NCBI RefSeq assembly: GCF_026210795.1
Contig: NC_089447.1
Span: 2,358,501 to 2,422,500, forward strand
Direction: 5' to 3'
DNA from: Rhizophagus irregularis
Lineage: Eukaryota; Glomeromycota; Glomeromycetes; Glomerales; Glomeraceae
DNA: 64,000 nt
Shown: positions 10,846-23,749 of the stretch, one piece after another
Layout of the letters: each line of letters starts with the position of its first letter
Numbering within the stretch: position 1 is the first letter of the stretch
Notes under the pieces: model-generated
What the model was told of the DNA's origin: nothing
Database searches by the model: none
The model's input: only the letters and a program-made list of their open reading frames with translations
Program-made: the position numbers and the translations under genes

Positions 10846-11051
10846 TCTTTTTCATCAATTTGTACTTCTATAATGAAATAATTTTTGGCTAATTTATAAT
10901 ATAGTTTATTGAGATCCATAATAGCATTAAAAATTTTTAGATCTTGTCTATAGTATTCTTTGTAATCATCTTTGATTTTATAATATTTATTCTTATTGGA
11001 AAATCTTACTTTATCTTGTTCAAAAGTATACAAATTAATTTTTTTATCCAT
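10824..11051 (-). CDS. Short lysine-rich ORF, doubtful
   Basis: A 75-codon frame with ATG start gives a very polar sequence containing KYYKIKDDYKEYYRQ and EVQIDEKEEDFFNL. It overlaps the tail of the integrase remnant on the other strand by about 20 bases. No family is recognised. In such AT-rich DNA a lysine/tyrosine/asparagine-rich frame of this length can occur by chance. Confidence 0.15.
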   Translation of the reverse strand: MDKKINLYTFEQDKVRFSNKNKYYKIKDDYKEYYRQDLKIFNAIMDLNKLYYKLAKNYFIIEVQIDEKEEDFFNL

Positions 11052-11514
11052 TTTTGTCCAAATAAAAAAAAGTGCTGTTAAAATTAAACTTTCATCATCA
11101 TCAAATAAATAAACTTTTTTTTCATGAATTTAAATTGAGAACTGAATAGGATGATAAACATATTCTTATAACTATAAGCAATATTGATATAATATATTAT
11201 ATTAATAGTAGTAGTAAATATATAATTATGTTTAAAAGTACAATATTATTACAACTAAAATATAATTACTTTCTAAATATAGATAAAAGCTTTTAAAATA
11301 TATGATAATTTATATTATTTTATTATTTTTTTTTAAATTGATAAAAAAATTGATTAACAAATTCTATTTTGTAAAAATTTTCCTTTTTTAATTCTATCCT
11401 TTTAAAAGAATTAATTATATGAATATACAACTTAGAATAATAATAATTTATATCATTTTTTTGCATTATTATGTATTTATAAAATTTGATTATTATTATT
11501 TTTTAAAAAATTAT
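11052..11514. other. AT-rich spacer
   Basis: Nothing coding is visible. The sequence has very high A+T with short homopolymer runs and leads into the minisatellite. Confidence 0.5.
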
Positions 11515-12122
11515 AAATAATAAATAGATGAATAAATTAATAGGTAAGTAAATTAATAGGTAATAAGGTGAATAAATTAATAGGTAAGTAAATTAATAGG
11601 TAAGGTTAAGAGATAAATAAATTAAGAGATAAATAAATTAAGAGATAAATAAATTAAGAGATAAATAAATTTTAAAGAGATAAATAAATTAAGAGATAAA
11701 TAAATTAAGAGATAAATAAATCAAGAGACAAATAAATCAAGAGACAAATAAATTAAAAGATAAATAAATTAAAAGATAAATAAATTAAAAGATAAATAAA
11801 TTAAGAGATAAAGAAATCAAGAGACAAATAAATTAAGAGATAAAGAAATCAAAAGACAAATAAATTAAGAGACAAATAAATTAAGAGATAAATAAATCAA
11901 GAGACAAATAAATTAAAAGATGAATAAATCAAGAGATAAATAAGTCAATAGATAAATAAATTAATAGATAAAGAAATCAATAGATAAAGAAATCAATAGA
12001 TAAAGAAATTAATAGATAAAGAAATCAATAGATAAAGAAATTAATAGATAAAGAAATTAATATCAATAGATAAAGAAATTCAATTAATAGATAAAGAAAT
12101 TAATAGATGAATAAATTGGATA
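11515..12122. repeat. 16-bp minisatellite array (about 37 units)
   Basis: A tandem array with a 16-bp unit, typically AAGAGATAAATAAATT. The unit changes along the array: AATAGGTAAGTAAATT at the left end, AAGAGATAAATAAATT and AAGAGACAAATAAATC in the middle, and AATAGATAAAGAAATC at the right end. A few units carry extra bases (for example near 11672 and 12060-12080). The array is flanked by unique AT-rich DNA and encodes nothing. Confidence 0.9.
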
Positions 12123-15100
12123 AATAATTTTTATATATAATAAATAAATGTATTCGGATTGTAAATTGTAATAAATGTATATTGGATTATACTTAATACT
12201 TGGATAATCTTTTAAACATGATTTTTTTTTGGCCGGTAAATTAAATAAAAATAACGGGTATATATTTTTTTTTTTGGTAAATTAAATAAATTACGATATT
12301 TTACATTATTTTTTAATTTGTACCTATCAGGTTTAACCTAAGGGACAAAAATCTACATTTTTAGAAACATATACCATACTTTATATATACATTATAATTG
12401 TCACGTATTGTGTATATATATATATATATATATGTAATATAACATATGATACATAATTTTTTAATATTTTTAATTATACTTGCCTTAAAAAATTTATTAA
12501 TAATGAATAAAAATGATTTTCTTATTTTTTTTTAACAGATAACCCGATAAAGATCTGATAATGAAATCGGTTGTTTCCTGTTCTTGGCAACCATGTAACG
12601 AATGTACAAAGTAAATCCAAAAATCCTTATTGGATCGATCCTGAATTAAAAATTTTTTTTTTAAAATCGTATTAGTATTTACATTGAAAAACATTATTTA
12701 CGTTACATATTTATTATTTGTTAATTGATACACGATACAGATATATTAAAATAAAATATATAAAAAAAAAAATCTAGCTACATTAACTATATAATTTTTT
12801 TTTACCGAAATTTCCCTCATAATTACAATCATATTTTTAACTGTTGGGAAAGACCTTTCCTAAAATATATATATATATTATATATATATAAAAGAAAGAG
12901 TTACTTATGACTTAAAATATGCATTATTATTTATATTATATTTTTTTTATATGTATTATATGTATTATACACGATTAAAGATTGTTTCGCGTTTTAAACA
13001 GATGATTTTTTTTAAAATGAAAATAATAACTTTTTTATTTGTAAGAAAAGCCTTCATATGTAAGAAAACCCTTCATTTGTAAGGCGTGCATTATTATTGA
13101 TTATTATTGAATTATTATTGAATTATTATTATTATTGAGAAGACAATACTTATATTGTAACTCAATAAAAATATTATTTTTATCAATTATTTTACTAATA
13201 AAACTAATAAAAAAAAAAACTAATAAAAAGGCTTTAATAAAATCATCAATAAGGGACCAATAAAATCCAAAATTAAAGATGTAAATAAAAGAATGATCCG
13301 AAAAACACTCAACATTTCAGTTACTCGAAACCAATTTTCACAATTTTCATTTTTTAAACAAATTGATTTATTTTAAACAAATTGATTTATTTTGATTTTC
13401 ATTTTTTTTTAAAAATAAAAAAAATTTGACAAACATTTGAAATACCATTTAAAAAAATTTAAAAAATTTGACAAACATTTGAAATACCATTTAAAAAAAA
13501 GTTCAAACATTTAAAAAAAACACCATTTAAAAAAAATGACACATTTAAAAAAATGACAAACATTTAAAAATACCATTTAAAATAACCATTTAAAAATTAA
13601 AAAAATTTTTTTTTGACAAACATTTAAAAATACCATTTAAAACTCATTTAAAAAATTTCTTTTATATTAAAGGATGTAAGGTTATATAAATTTTTTATAT
13701 GAAAAGGATGTAATAATAATAAAAATGCAAAAAATAAAAAAAAAATTTATCATTAGTTTCATTAGTTTCATTAGTTTTATTAATTTTAATTTTGAAATCT
13801 AGACTGTGAATCCATGATTTATTAATTAATTTAACAATTTACAATCCAAAATTTTAGTTCAATTGTTGTTAATAATTAATAATTTATTGGTTCTTCCTAT
13901 TATTCTTCATCAAACAAAAAGTACGTAAATTACATTTGAAAAAAAAAAAATGTTTATTTGTCGTACAACTTTTTTTTCTTGTATTTATTTATTTATTTAT
14001 CGTTGAAAGATTCACGACATGTATCGAAATAATCAAATATATCGAATAAATAAAAGTTTTATTAAAATAAAAACACTGCGGACAATCGGGTACCGGAAGA
14101 GTCTAATTATACTAATTTGAAATTTGAATTTATCTCCTTTCTAGATAAATTTAATTATTAATTTATTTATTTTTTTTTTAAAAAAAAAAGTTATTTGAAA
14201 ATGAACTTTTTTTTGTTTCAGAAACTTCTACTGTTGTTAATATGGTAAAAAAAAAAAAGAGATCGGAAATACATTTAAATAACTATAAAAGGTTATAAAA
14301 AAAAAAAATTATTCTAAGATCTCTTCGAAAAAAGAAAAACGGTATTTTTGGTATTTTAACACGTTTTTTTGAAACATGTCACAACAAAAAAAAAATGAGG
14401 CTTGCAAAAAATTGTTTGTGTTTGCGAAAAAATGCGAAAAAATGCGAAATTTTTTTTTTTTATTAAACGATTATACATTACGTAAAGATAAATAAATATA
14501 TGCAAAAAAAAATTCTATTTTTAGGAAAAAAAAAAAAAGTCTAAGTAGAAAATAAAAAAAATCGTAAAAAATTTTTTTTTCTATGAAAATATGAGAAAGA
14601 GGAATGGGAATGAGGGAGGAAGTGTTTTTTAGCTTAATTTATTTTTAAAGGCTTATTTATATATAATTTAAAGAAAGTCTAAAGTAAAAAAAATGTCTAA
14701 AAAGAATGAAATCTTAGAATGATGATGTGTTGTAAATAAAATCTAACGAAATTTTTTTTGTTTTTTTTTTGTTTGTATTTTGTAAAAATTTGTTTTTTTT
14801 GTGGGGGGTTTTTTTTTCTATCTCCTCATTTCTCATTAACTTATAATCTTATCAAAAGATTTTTTTTTACTTATGTATGTTCGAGGATTGTAAATAATCT
14901 ATGGTGGCGAAATCTATAAAAATTTTGAAATGTACATTTATTTTTTTGTTTGTGTTTGTGTTTGTTAATCTATTATTACGAATAAAATGAAGTAAAATGA
15001 AAATGATAAAATTTTTTGAATGATAATAAAATGAAATTGTGATGATAAATTCGAGAAAATGCGTATTATTTTTTTTTTTTCTAAATAATTTTCGTATAAA

Positions 15101-15176
15101 TTGAAAAAGTTTAAGTCGTTGAATGTGTTTGTAATTATGAATTATATACATAAAAAAATATTAAATCGGGAAAATT
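12123..15176. other. Long AT-rich intergenic region
   Basis: No gene is seen. The region holds a (TA)n run near 12411-12433, a direct-repeat cluster around 13420-13650 built on ACAAACATTTAAAAATACCA with small variations, and many poly-A/poly-T tracts. The last few hundred bases before 15177 are probably the 3' untranslated region of the NF-YA gene. Confidence 0.6.
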
Positions 15177-16793
15177 TTAATAATATTGAATATGATTATC
15201 ATTGATTGGAGTGATTGGAGTGATTGGAGTGATTGGAGTGATTGGTGTCGAAAGGTAAATTACGGAATTTGCAGTTTGTGTTTGTGTTTGTTGTAATTGC
15301 AATTGCAATGCAGCTGTTTGTGAGTAACTTTCATACATATTGGTTGTCGTATAATCAAAAACGTTTCCAGATGTTATCATATTTGGAAAATTCTCATTTT
15401 TACATAATTCTGTTGTAGAATTCCATGTTTCATTATTTTCAATTATATGATATCCTTCTGGTGTCATGGTAGAAAAATTCTCATTGGAATTTATGTAAGT
15501 ATATGGAATATTGAAAAAGTTTGTTGAAGAAACTGGTGTAGTTGGTGAAACGCAAGATGAAGAATTGGAATTAAGGCTTTGTCTTCTATCCATTTCTGCA
15601 ACTCCAGCCGCCGCTACGGCCGCTGTTTCGGTTGCACTTAAAAACCTCCCCCCAGGTCCTCTTAATCTTCTTACTGCATGATTATGACGGGATTGATGAA
15701 TATAGGGCTAAAAAAGTGGGTAAATTTCGTGTTAAAAAAAATTATTTCTTTTTTTTTTAAAGAAAAAAAATAAAAAAATTATTTTTATTAATTTAAACAT
15801 ACCTTTCTTTCTTTAGAAATATTATATTTCTTTTGAAATCTTTCACGAGCAAGTCTTCTTTTGAGAATTCTTTCATATTGTTTTGGATTAACATAAGTTG
15901 GTAATTCATTTTGATCCTTTTCAGCATCTTCATTTTCTTGTTTAACAATTTTGACATCATCATCCTCTTCAACATTTATGGTTGTAATCTTTTTAGGTTT
16001 ATCATTTGAAGTACTAGACGCGTGAGGAGTTGGAGGAGAAGTTGGAGGCGATGGTGGAAATGATTGTTGAGATTTAATAATAAAAGGTTTAACATCTTCA
16101 CCATTATTATGATTATTATTAGGAATCATAATTTTGAGGTCAGGTCGTTCGATTTCTTGGTGTTCAATATATAAATGATCTCCCAACTTTATTTATTAAA
16201 AAAAAAATGGCGGGAAAAAAAAAATTAGATTTGCAATGCGTGGGAAAAAGTAATTTGATTAGTTATAGTTGTACATAAATAATTACCTCTGAAGAAGGAG
16301 GATGAGGATGCACAGTAATAATTTGAGGATGTTCAAATTCAGGTGAGATATTAATAGGTTTCATATCGTAAGTTTCAAGATCAATAAATGTTTGATGTTC
16401 CATAGGAGGAGTTAGCTAAAAAAAATTATAATTATAATTAGTAAATTAGTAAAAAAAAAAATAAAGAAACCAATAAACGATGATTTTTATTGATATAATT
16501 ACCATAGGATATTGAAGAACAACTTGCTGATCATCAAATTGTTGTTGATAGTATGATTCATCCTAAAAAAAAAAATGGAAAATCCATAAATCCATAAATC
16601 CATAAAAAACATTTTTTTTTTAAAAAAAAAATAAAAGAAGAAGAAAAAAAAATTTCTTTCTTACCGTGATACCGTAAAAAGGTTCATCGATTATTTGATT
16701 TCCTGTAGGAACATCACTGTAAATGGTATTGACATGAGGCGCAACTACTTGTGGCGCCGAGATGTATTGTTGTGGCAAATAGATAGTTTCCAT
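15177..16793 (-). CDS. HAP2: CCAAT-binding factor subunit A (NF-YA / HAP2)
   Basis: DNA-contacting subunit of the heterotrimeric NF-Y/HAP complex, which binds CCAAT boxes in the nucleus. Five exons (16665-16793, 16503-16562, 16287-16415, 15803-16186, 15177-15707) give 410 residues, and all four introns lie in phase 0. The conserved core spans about residues 203-257: the subunit-association helix YVNPKQYERILKRRLARERF, then, after the last intron, the DNA-binding part SRHNHAVRRLRGPGGRFL. The histidines and the RRLRGPGGRFL block that contact CCAAT are intact. The N-terminal half is glutamine/proline-rich with an acidic run (EEDDD), suiting an activation region. The C-terminus holds a TPI tripeptide repeat. 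The start is the ATG at 16793, preceded by A/T-rich leader. Genes on either side are more than 6 kb away. Confidence 0.95.
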
Positions 16794-19700
16794 TTTCGAA
16801 AAGAGATCGAATAGAAAAAAAAAAGTGTGTTTTTTTTTACGAAAAGAGTAAGAAAAAAAAAGAAAAGGGCGAAAAATAAAATAAAATAAAATGCAAAGAA
16901 GAAAAAAAAGAGAAAAAAAAATTCGAACGAAAATTTTTTTTTCAAAGAGAAAAGAAACTAAATATTGAAAAAAGAGTAGATTGTCAGGGTTTTAGCTTTT
17001 ATTAGTCTCCGGGGATCAGAAAAAAAAAAATTGTCTTGACACCTTTATATAAAAAAAGATATTTGATTCTGATCATGTGAGGTTGCCATCTGTCGATTTT
17101 GTGATTTTGTGACACAAAATAAAAAAAAAGTCGCTAAGTACTAGTACTAGTGTACATTATAAATAAATTTGAGGCTGTGAAGGACACGACACATCACATA
17201 TATATATTACATTATATTACATTAAATTATTTACCAAATTAAAAATATATATTATATTTTGTCGTCATTATAAAGCGGATAATGCGGGTAATACCGAAAA
17301 TAATTACACGTACTTCAAATTTTTAGTTTAAAACGTTTTAGATAAATAATTTGTATGCCCATTCTAGAAAATAATTTATTTTATTAGTTGATTGGTGATA
17401 ATTATGCAAATCTGTTGTGACACAGTATTGAAAACGTGCGTTTAATAAAGGCAAAATTAAAAAATTGAGAAAAAATCATTTTAAAACTTTATTTTTAATT
17501 TCTTTAACAAATGAAGAATTGAATGACAAGCCACACACACAAAAATAAATTATAATATATATATATAATAATATTTTTTCAATGAAATTAAAACTAGCCA
17601 AGAAAATAATATTAAAAATAAACAGGATTTTTTTAAAAAAAAAAATATGCAAAAAGATATCGAAGATCTGATTATGAAACTATAAAATGTAACAAAAAAA
17701 AAAAAAATTATTCGGTAAATTCGGGATAATAATGATTCGCACATTTAGAATTTTATAAACCTATTGTTTTAGTTTCAAAAAAATTTTGAATGATTTGATT
17801 TAATTAGAATTTATAATATTATAAATAAATGTAAATATATTGGTTTAAAAAAATTATATTGATGTACAGTATGTCATGAACGATTTTGTAAATTTTGTAA
17901 GCAAAGGTCAATCGTTTGTTTTTTGTTGGTGTTTTTGTTATGCAAGGTTTATTTTTCCATTATAGTGGAACTAAAAATATAAATTATTATTACATATATG
18001 TAATATATATATATACTGTATATATATATATATATATATATTAAAAAAAAATATGGGTTTCGATATTTTCCGTTAAACTAACTTGATTTGTAATTAGAAT
18101 AAAAAATGTAAATGTTTATTTTTTGTTTCCCTTAAAGAAAATCTTGGCTAATTTATGTAATAACGTGACATAATATTTTTAACCCGTTAGAAGATCAAAA
18201 ATGATTTGTTCATTTGTTACATTACTGCTAATATTTTCTTTATTAAGATCACGTTACTATGAAACAATTGGATTTTTTTTTTACGTCATTTAAAGAGTTG
18301 ATCCTTTTATAATAAATTATTGATAGGTGTACAAAGTTTCATGGTTTTCATTTCATGAGTTTGGATTACTTTTTTCATAATATCATATGTCAAATTTTAA
18401 TTATTGCATTAGGCATAAAATCAAACCATTAAAAAGGGTATTTAATCATAGGTCACTTTGTTTATGCGAGAAATCATTTCTTATAATAAATTATGACTCA
18501 TTTGATCGTCTCATGACTTTTACCTATATTGAATTTTTAATATTTTGAATATTTTGATATCCAATTATGGTAACTCTATGGAAAAATTTAAAACTCTTTT
18601 TTTTCTTTATCTTTTTTTTTTCTTTATGAATTTAATGGAATTTTCTTCCCCACTTCGCCCGAGTCGGGTTAATGCAATGTATCACATGTTTTATAAATAA
18701 TAAGAATTTTTTTATTAAATAAGCACTTTTCTTTAAAACAAATCGTTCTTTAAGGTAAAGGTAAAGCCGAATTCATTCTACCTTAAAAAGGATTGTGGGA
18801 AAAATCATTTGAAATAAATTGAATAATCCTTTTTTGATCTTTATTTAATTTTAATAAATAAAAAAAAGGGATTAAAAAAAAAAGTCTGAGACCCAGAGTA
18901 ACCCACATCAAAAACCACTTAAAAATAAGAAAAAATGTTTTTCCGTAAAAGGATATTTATAATATTACCACTTTGTTTTTATTTTTTTGTTTCAATTTTC
19001 AAAAAAAATATTTACACATTGTTATATTAAGTTTTATTAAATGACAGTGATTTCTTTGCATTTTTTTATGCATTACTATGCATTTTCTTTATTTACATTC
19101 CTTTTCTCCTCTGTACAACTTTTTTTTTTTTACTTTTTTAAAAAAAAAAGAATGAAAAATAATTTTTTTTGGCGGGAATTCCCGTAACCGAGTGACAGGG
19201 TTGATCGGTTACACTAAACTCAGCCAGATTTATATTATATGAGTTAATATGATAACATTAAGCATACATTTTTGTGATTTAATTATTTTAATTATCAATA
19301 ACAATATTAAAATTCACCAATCAAAGGAAAGTAAATTATTATTTTTAAAATATAATTATTATATTTATAAAATAATCATTTTTTTTTTAAAAAAATGATT
19401 TTGATTATCAAATATTTTAATATTGTTTTTCGATTTTTTTTTTAATATTATTCTCTTATTATTCCCCCCCTTATTAACGTCATGAAAGATAATATAAAAA
19501 AAATAAAGTAAAAATAAAATAATATAAAAATAAAATAAAATAAAATAAAATAAAAAGGATAAATTAAATTAAATGAAATAAATTTGTTTTTATCATTTAT
19601 CATTTTTTTTTATTTTTACCCTTGATTTCAATTTTTTTGAGATTTTTGTTTAAAAAAAGAAATTAATTGGTGCGTATCATTAATATATTCAAAATGTATG

Positions 19701-22700
19701 TTTATCAATCCCATGAAAAAAAATAAATTCAATAAAAACCAATTAAATTTCAAATTACACGTGAACGTATATCATTTAAAACTTATAATTTTCCTTGAAA
19801 AACATAGTCCCGATCCCGAATATTTTTTTTCTTAAATAATCATGTAAAAGTATGTATGTAAGGTATATTATTTTTTTTAATCACATCAATCAGATAGATG
19901 ATATACGGAATATATCTAACATTAAATTAAAATACAGAAATACAGGAACACGAATTCTGCATTTAAAAATTTGTTTATTTGAAAATTATTTATCCCCCGC
20001 TTATGTTTCGATTAACAACAATATAAGATAGTCTTTAGATTCAATAAAATTTATTATGAACCAATCAATTCAATGAAGAATTAAAAATATGCTTACAAGT
20101 CTTACAAGATTATGTTCTAAAAAAGGAAAATTACATAAAAAATTGATTGGAAAAAAAATTTTATTACAAAGAAAAATATTATTTTTAAAAATAAATAAAA
20201 TAATCCAGACCTTATAATAAATAATTTTTGCATGATAATAATTTAATGTTTTTTAAAGTAGTAATAACAACAAACAAATTATCATTTATGGTAAATTTTA
20301 ATGTTATATGAATATCATTATTTTTCATATTACCGTGTATATTTATTATAATTTTCAAAATAGTAACAAAAATATAAATTATAAAAAATATTTTGGTTTG
20401 ATGTTTAAAATTGATTACGAAATTATGAGATTTTTTATTAGTTATGATTTATAATACATAAAAAATTTGAACTCAGAGTACTCAGAGTACTCAGAGTGAT
20501 AAAAAGTGATAAACGATGATTTCAAGTACATTGTTCCCAATTTAGTTTGGGTTCGAAAAATATAAAAATGGTTGATTCGTTAATTAAAAATAATTTTTTT
20601 TTTTTTAAAAAAAAAATAAAAAAAAATAAATTAATTAAAAAAAGGGTAAATTCCTTTTAGGGGATATTGCGGTAAAATAATTTGTTTTGTTTGTAATTTT
20701 ATTACTTTAAAACTTACTTTAAAACTAGGATTACATATCACATTTGTATATCATATTTAGAAAGGCGTATAATTTGTATTTTTTGTATTTCATTTTATAA
20801 TATCCCATGATATAAATAATGAGCCATAACCATTTTGTTATTTTATACAAATTAGGAATAAACCATATTCAAAATAATTGTGGCAAAGTACTTTTTCGTA
20901 GTAATTTACCAAGTAATTCACATAAGTAATTGTTTATTCTAATAATGCAAGTGAGTAAGGTAGAATCTTACAAATAAATCACCAATTATAGATGATTGTG
21001 TAATTTTTTACCAAAATAATTATGTAAAACTCACACCGAAAGTTATGTAAACTTTACTTTTGCCAATTCATAATCCATCATACGATTGATGCGAATTCTT
21101 TTTAGGGTATAAAATATAAACAGCGGTATAAAATAATTTATATTTAGGATTAGTATTTTTTTTTATTTATTTTTATTTATTTTTTTTTTTCCGATTATTT
21201 ACGATGTCGTTATACCCGATTATATTATTATTTTATAATTAAATGTGACAAACATAGAAATCTTATATGCATGTTTTTTTTAGACTAACTATATCTTCGA
21301 CCTTATTTTTTAATCGATTGATCAAGGTTTTTTCTTTTTATTATCCTAAATTATACTTATATTCGAATAATTTTCCAAATTTGGAAGGGCTGAGAATCAT
21401 TTCAATCATTTTTAGCGGTTTTTTTTTTCTGCCCCGGGTTGAATGACCCGAAGGTTTCAAAAACAAGGTTTTATCTGAAAAATTTAATCAAGATAAAAAC
21501 GGTTTTCTAAACCTTTTTGTTCTATTCTTTTTTTCTTTTTTTCTTTTTTTTCTTTTTTTAATTTTTAATCTTTCTTCTTATGATACATTTCAAGATCAAT
21601 TCAAACTTTGTTCAATGTTGTTATGTTGTTTAATGTTGGTCACACTTATCACACTTATTTTACTTGTTTTAATAATTCTGGCCGATCTATTCACGTGAGG
21701 ATTTGGTAAACATATTAAAACATATTTTTGTAACGTTTCGTATTATATTACGTAACATGATTAAGAATATTATATATATATATCCGATATATGTGTTACA
21801 ACACATTCATTATCATAAATACATATATATGTATATATATTTATGTATTTATAAATATTTTATATATATATTTAATATATAAATTATATATATTATATTT
21901 ACATATATATTTAATATGCATGAAATTATAAATTCCCGAGTTTTAACCTCTTTTAAACAATTTTGTAAAATTTTTAATTTAACATTAACGGTTATAACAA
22001 AAAAGTAATATCAATAAATAAATCAATTAATTAAATTTTATTTTTATTTTTATTTTTTTTTTTGGGTAAAATGGCTTTTTTGTAATCGCCATTCTGATGT
22101 CAATTGTGAAAATTTTACTGGTTCGATTTTCAGGATTTTTTTTTCCCACAAATAAATTTTTTTTTTATATAAATTTTTACCGATATCAGGAAAATTTATT
22201 CCTTTTTTAAAATTCCCTATTTTATAAAAAATCGTGTTAATCAATAAAATCAATAAAATCACAAAAAAAAAAATAATAGAATATATATTACATCATAAAA
22301 AAAATTGGGCGCTCTAAAAATAATAAGTAAAAAAAAAAAAAAGTATAACCAAAATTAACCAAAATATATATAAAATTATTCAAAAAAGTATAAGCCTTAA
22401 AAAATCTAAATCTAAAAAAAATTTTTTTTAAAAGAAATCAATGAAATCAAATGGTAAAAATAATTTTTTCTTTTTAAAAATAAATTTTTTATATTAAAAA
22501 AAAAAGGAAAAAAAATAAAAAAAAAGGGCGAAACTTTATTTTTAATTTTTAATTTTTTTACTAAAAAATTAAAAAAATTACGTGATACTTATAAATTACG
22601 TGATACTCGTTTTTTTCGAGGTTTCTTTTTTGAACGGTGAAATCCGAAAAAAAAAAACATAATCCATAAAATTTCATAATTCCCCCCTTCTCCCCCTCGA

Positions 22701-23749
22701 ACACGTTTTAACCACGTTTTAAAATATGCAACACGAGATATTGTTTTTTGTTTCAAAAATTTCCTTTACATGTTCACAAAAAGTTACCGGATCTTTTTTT
22801 TGTTGATAGACATTTTCGGATTATACCGGACCATTATAATTTAACTTTATAAGAATAAAAGGATAATATTTATAATATTATAATATTGTATTTGTATCAG
22901 TAATTCAGTACCCATTATAAATCAAATGTGTTTAACCAATTAAAGAAATTTTTTATGATTTAATTCAAAATTCTTTTTAATCTATTTAAAAAATAAATAA
23001 AAAAATAATTAAAATAATAATTAAAAATATTAAAATTAACCTATCTGGGTTTAAAATTTTATTAAAAAATAAACAAAAAGTGTTAATTTGATTCCCGATA
23101 TGTTTAGAAGAGGAGAATAATGCATAACCTTTTTTTTTTTTATACATACATATTAATTAATTAGATTATCATATTAAAAACATTTTCAAAAGATTTTAAA
23201 TTACGTAATCCTTAATGATATAAGAAACTAAAACATTCTCGAAAAAAAATTGGTCACAAGTCATTGAACTGATATTAATTATCACGATACACAATTTTTT
23301 TTTATACAAAAATTTTCCTCTTGTTTACCTTATCTGCATCTTAAATTCTTGGCTTTTTTCTTTTTTTGATAAACTTTTTTTTTTATTTGTTTATTTGTTT
23401 TTCTTTTTTTTTTTTAAAAAAAAAATATATATTCGAAACTCGCTTATCAAATTCATTAACAGTTAAATAATTCAATCATCGTACATAAAAAACCACATCT
23501 TTCAATAAATTAACTAAATGATATTATAATAAAGAAAACGTAAGTAAATTATTAAGTAATCAAACTTTATGGTTTATCGAAAATAATTATAAATGATTTA
23601 TAAATAAATCGTTACGATTATTAATTTAAATTATTATCATAAACTAACTATTAAAAATTAAAAAATTGCCAAATGTTTTGATCATGATGCATTTTGATTG
23701 GTCAATTAATCCCTATGTGGTTAATCTCAAATGCATGCACACGTCAAAG
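16794..23749. other. 7-kb AT-rich gene-free region
   Basis: No convincing coding frame, tRNA or rRNA was found. Contents are poly-A/T runs, (TA)n tracts (18001-18042, 21770-21900) and a small tandem repeat of CTCAGAGTA at 20472-20497. An ATTGG (inverted CCAAT) with a nearby ATGCAAAT lies at about 17391-17412, roughly 600 bp upstream of the NF-YA start. The left part is the likely promoter of that gene. The right end holds the 3' flank of the kinase gene. Confidence 0.55.

Noticed and set aside
11515-12122. Possible CRISPR-like array
   Set aside because: Units are contiguous 16-bp repeats with no unique spacers, in a eukaryotic genome; it is a minisatellite.
16745-16945. Phenylalanine-rich minus-strand frame upstream of NF-YA
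   Set aside because: It is a translation of poly-A/T leader sequence overlapping the NF-YA first exon in another frame.
19180-19250. GC-richer patch checked as a possible tRNA
   Set aside because: No TPsiC-loop consensus or cloverleaf pairing could be drawn; no tRNA was found anywhere in the window.
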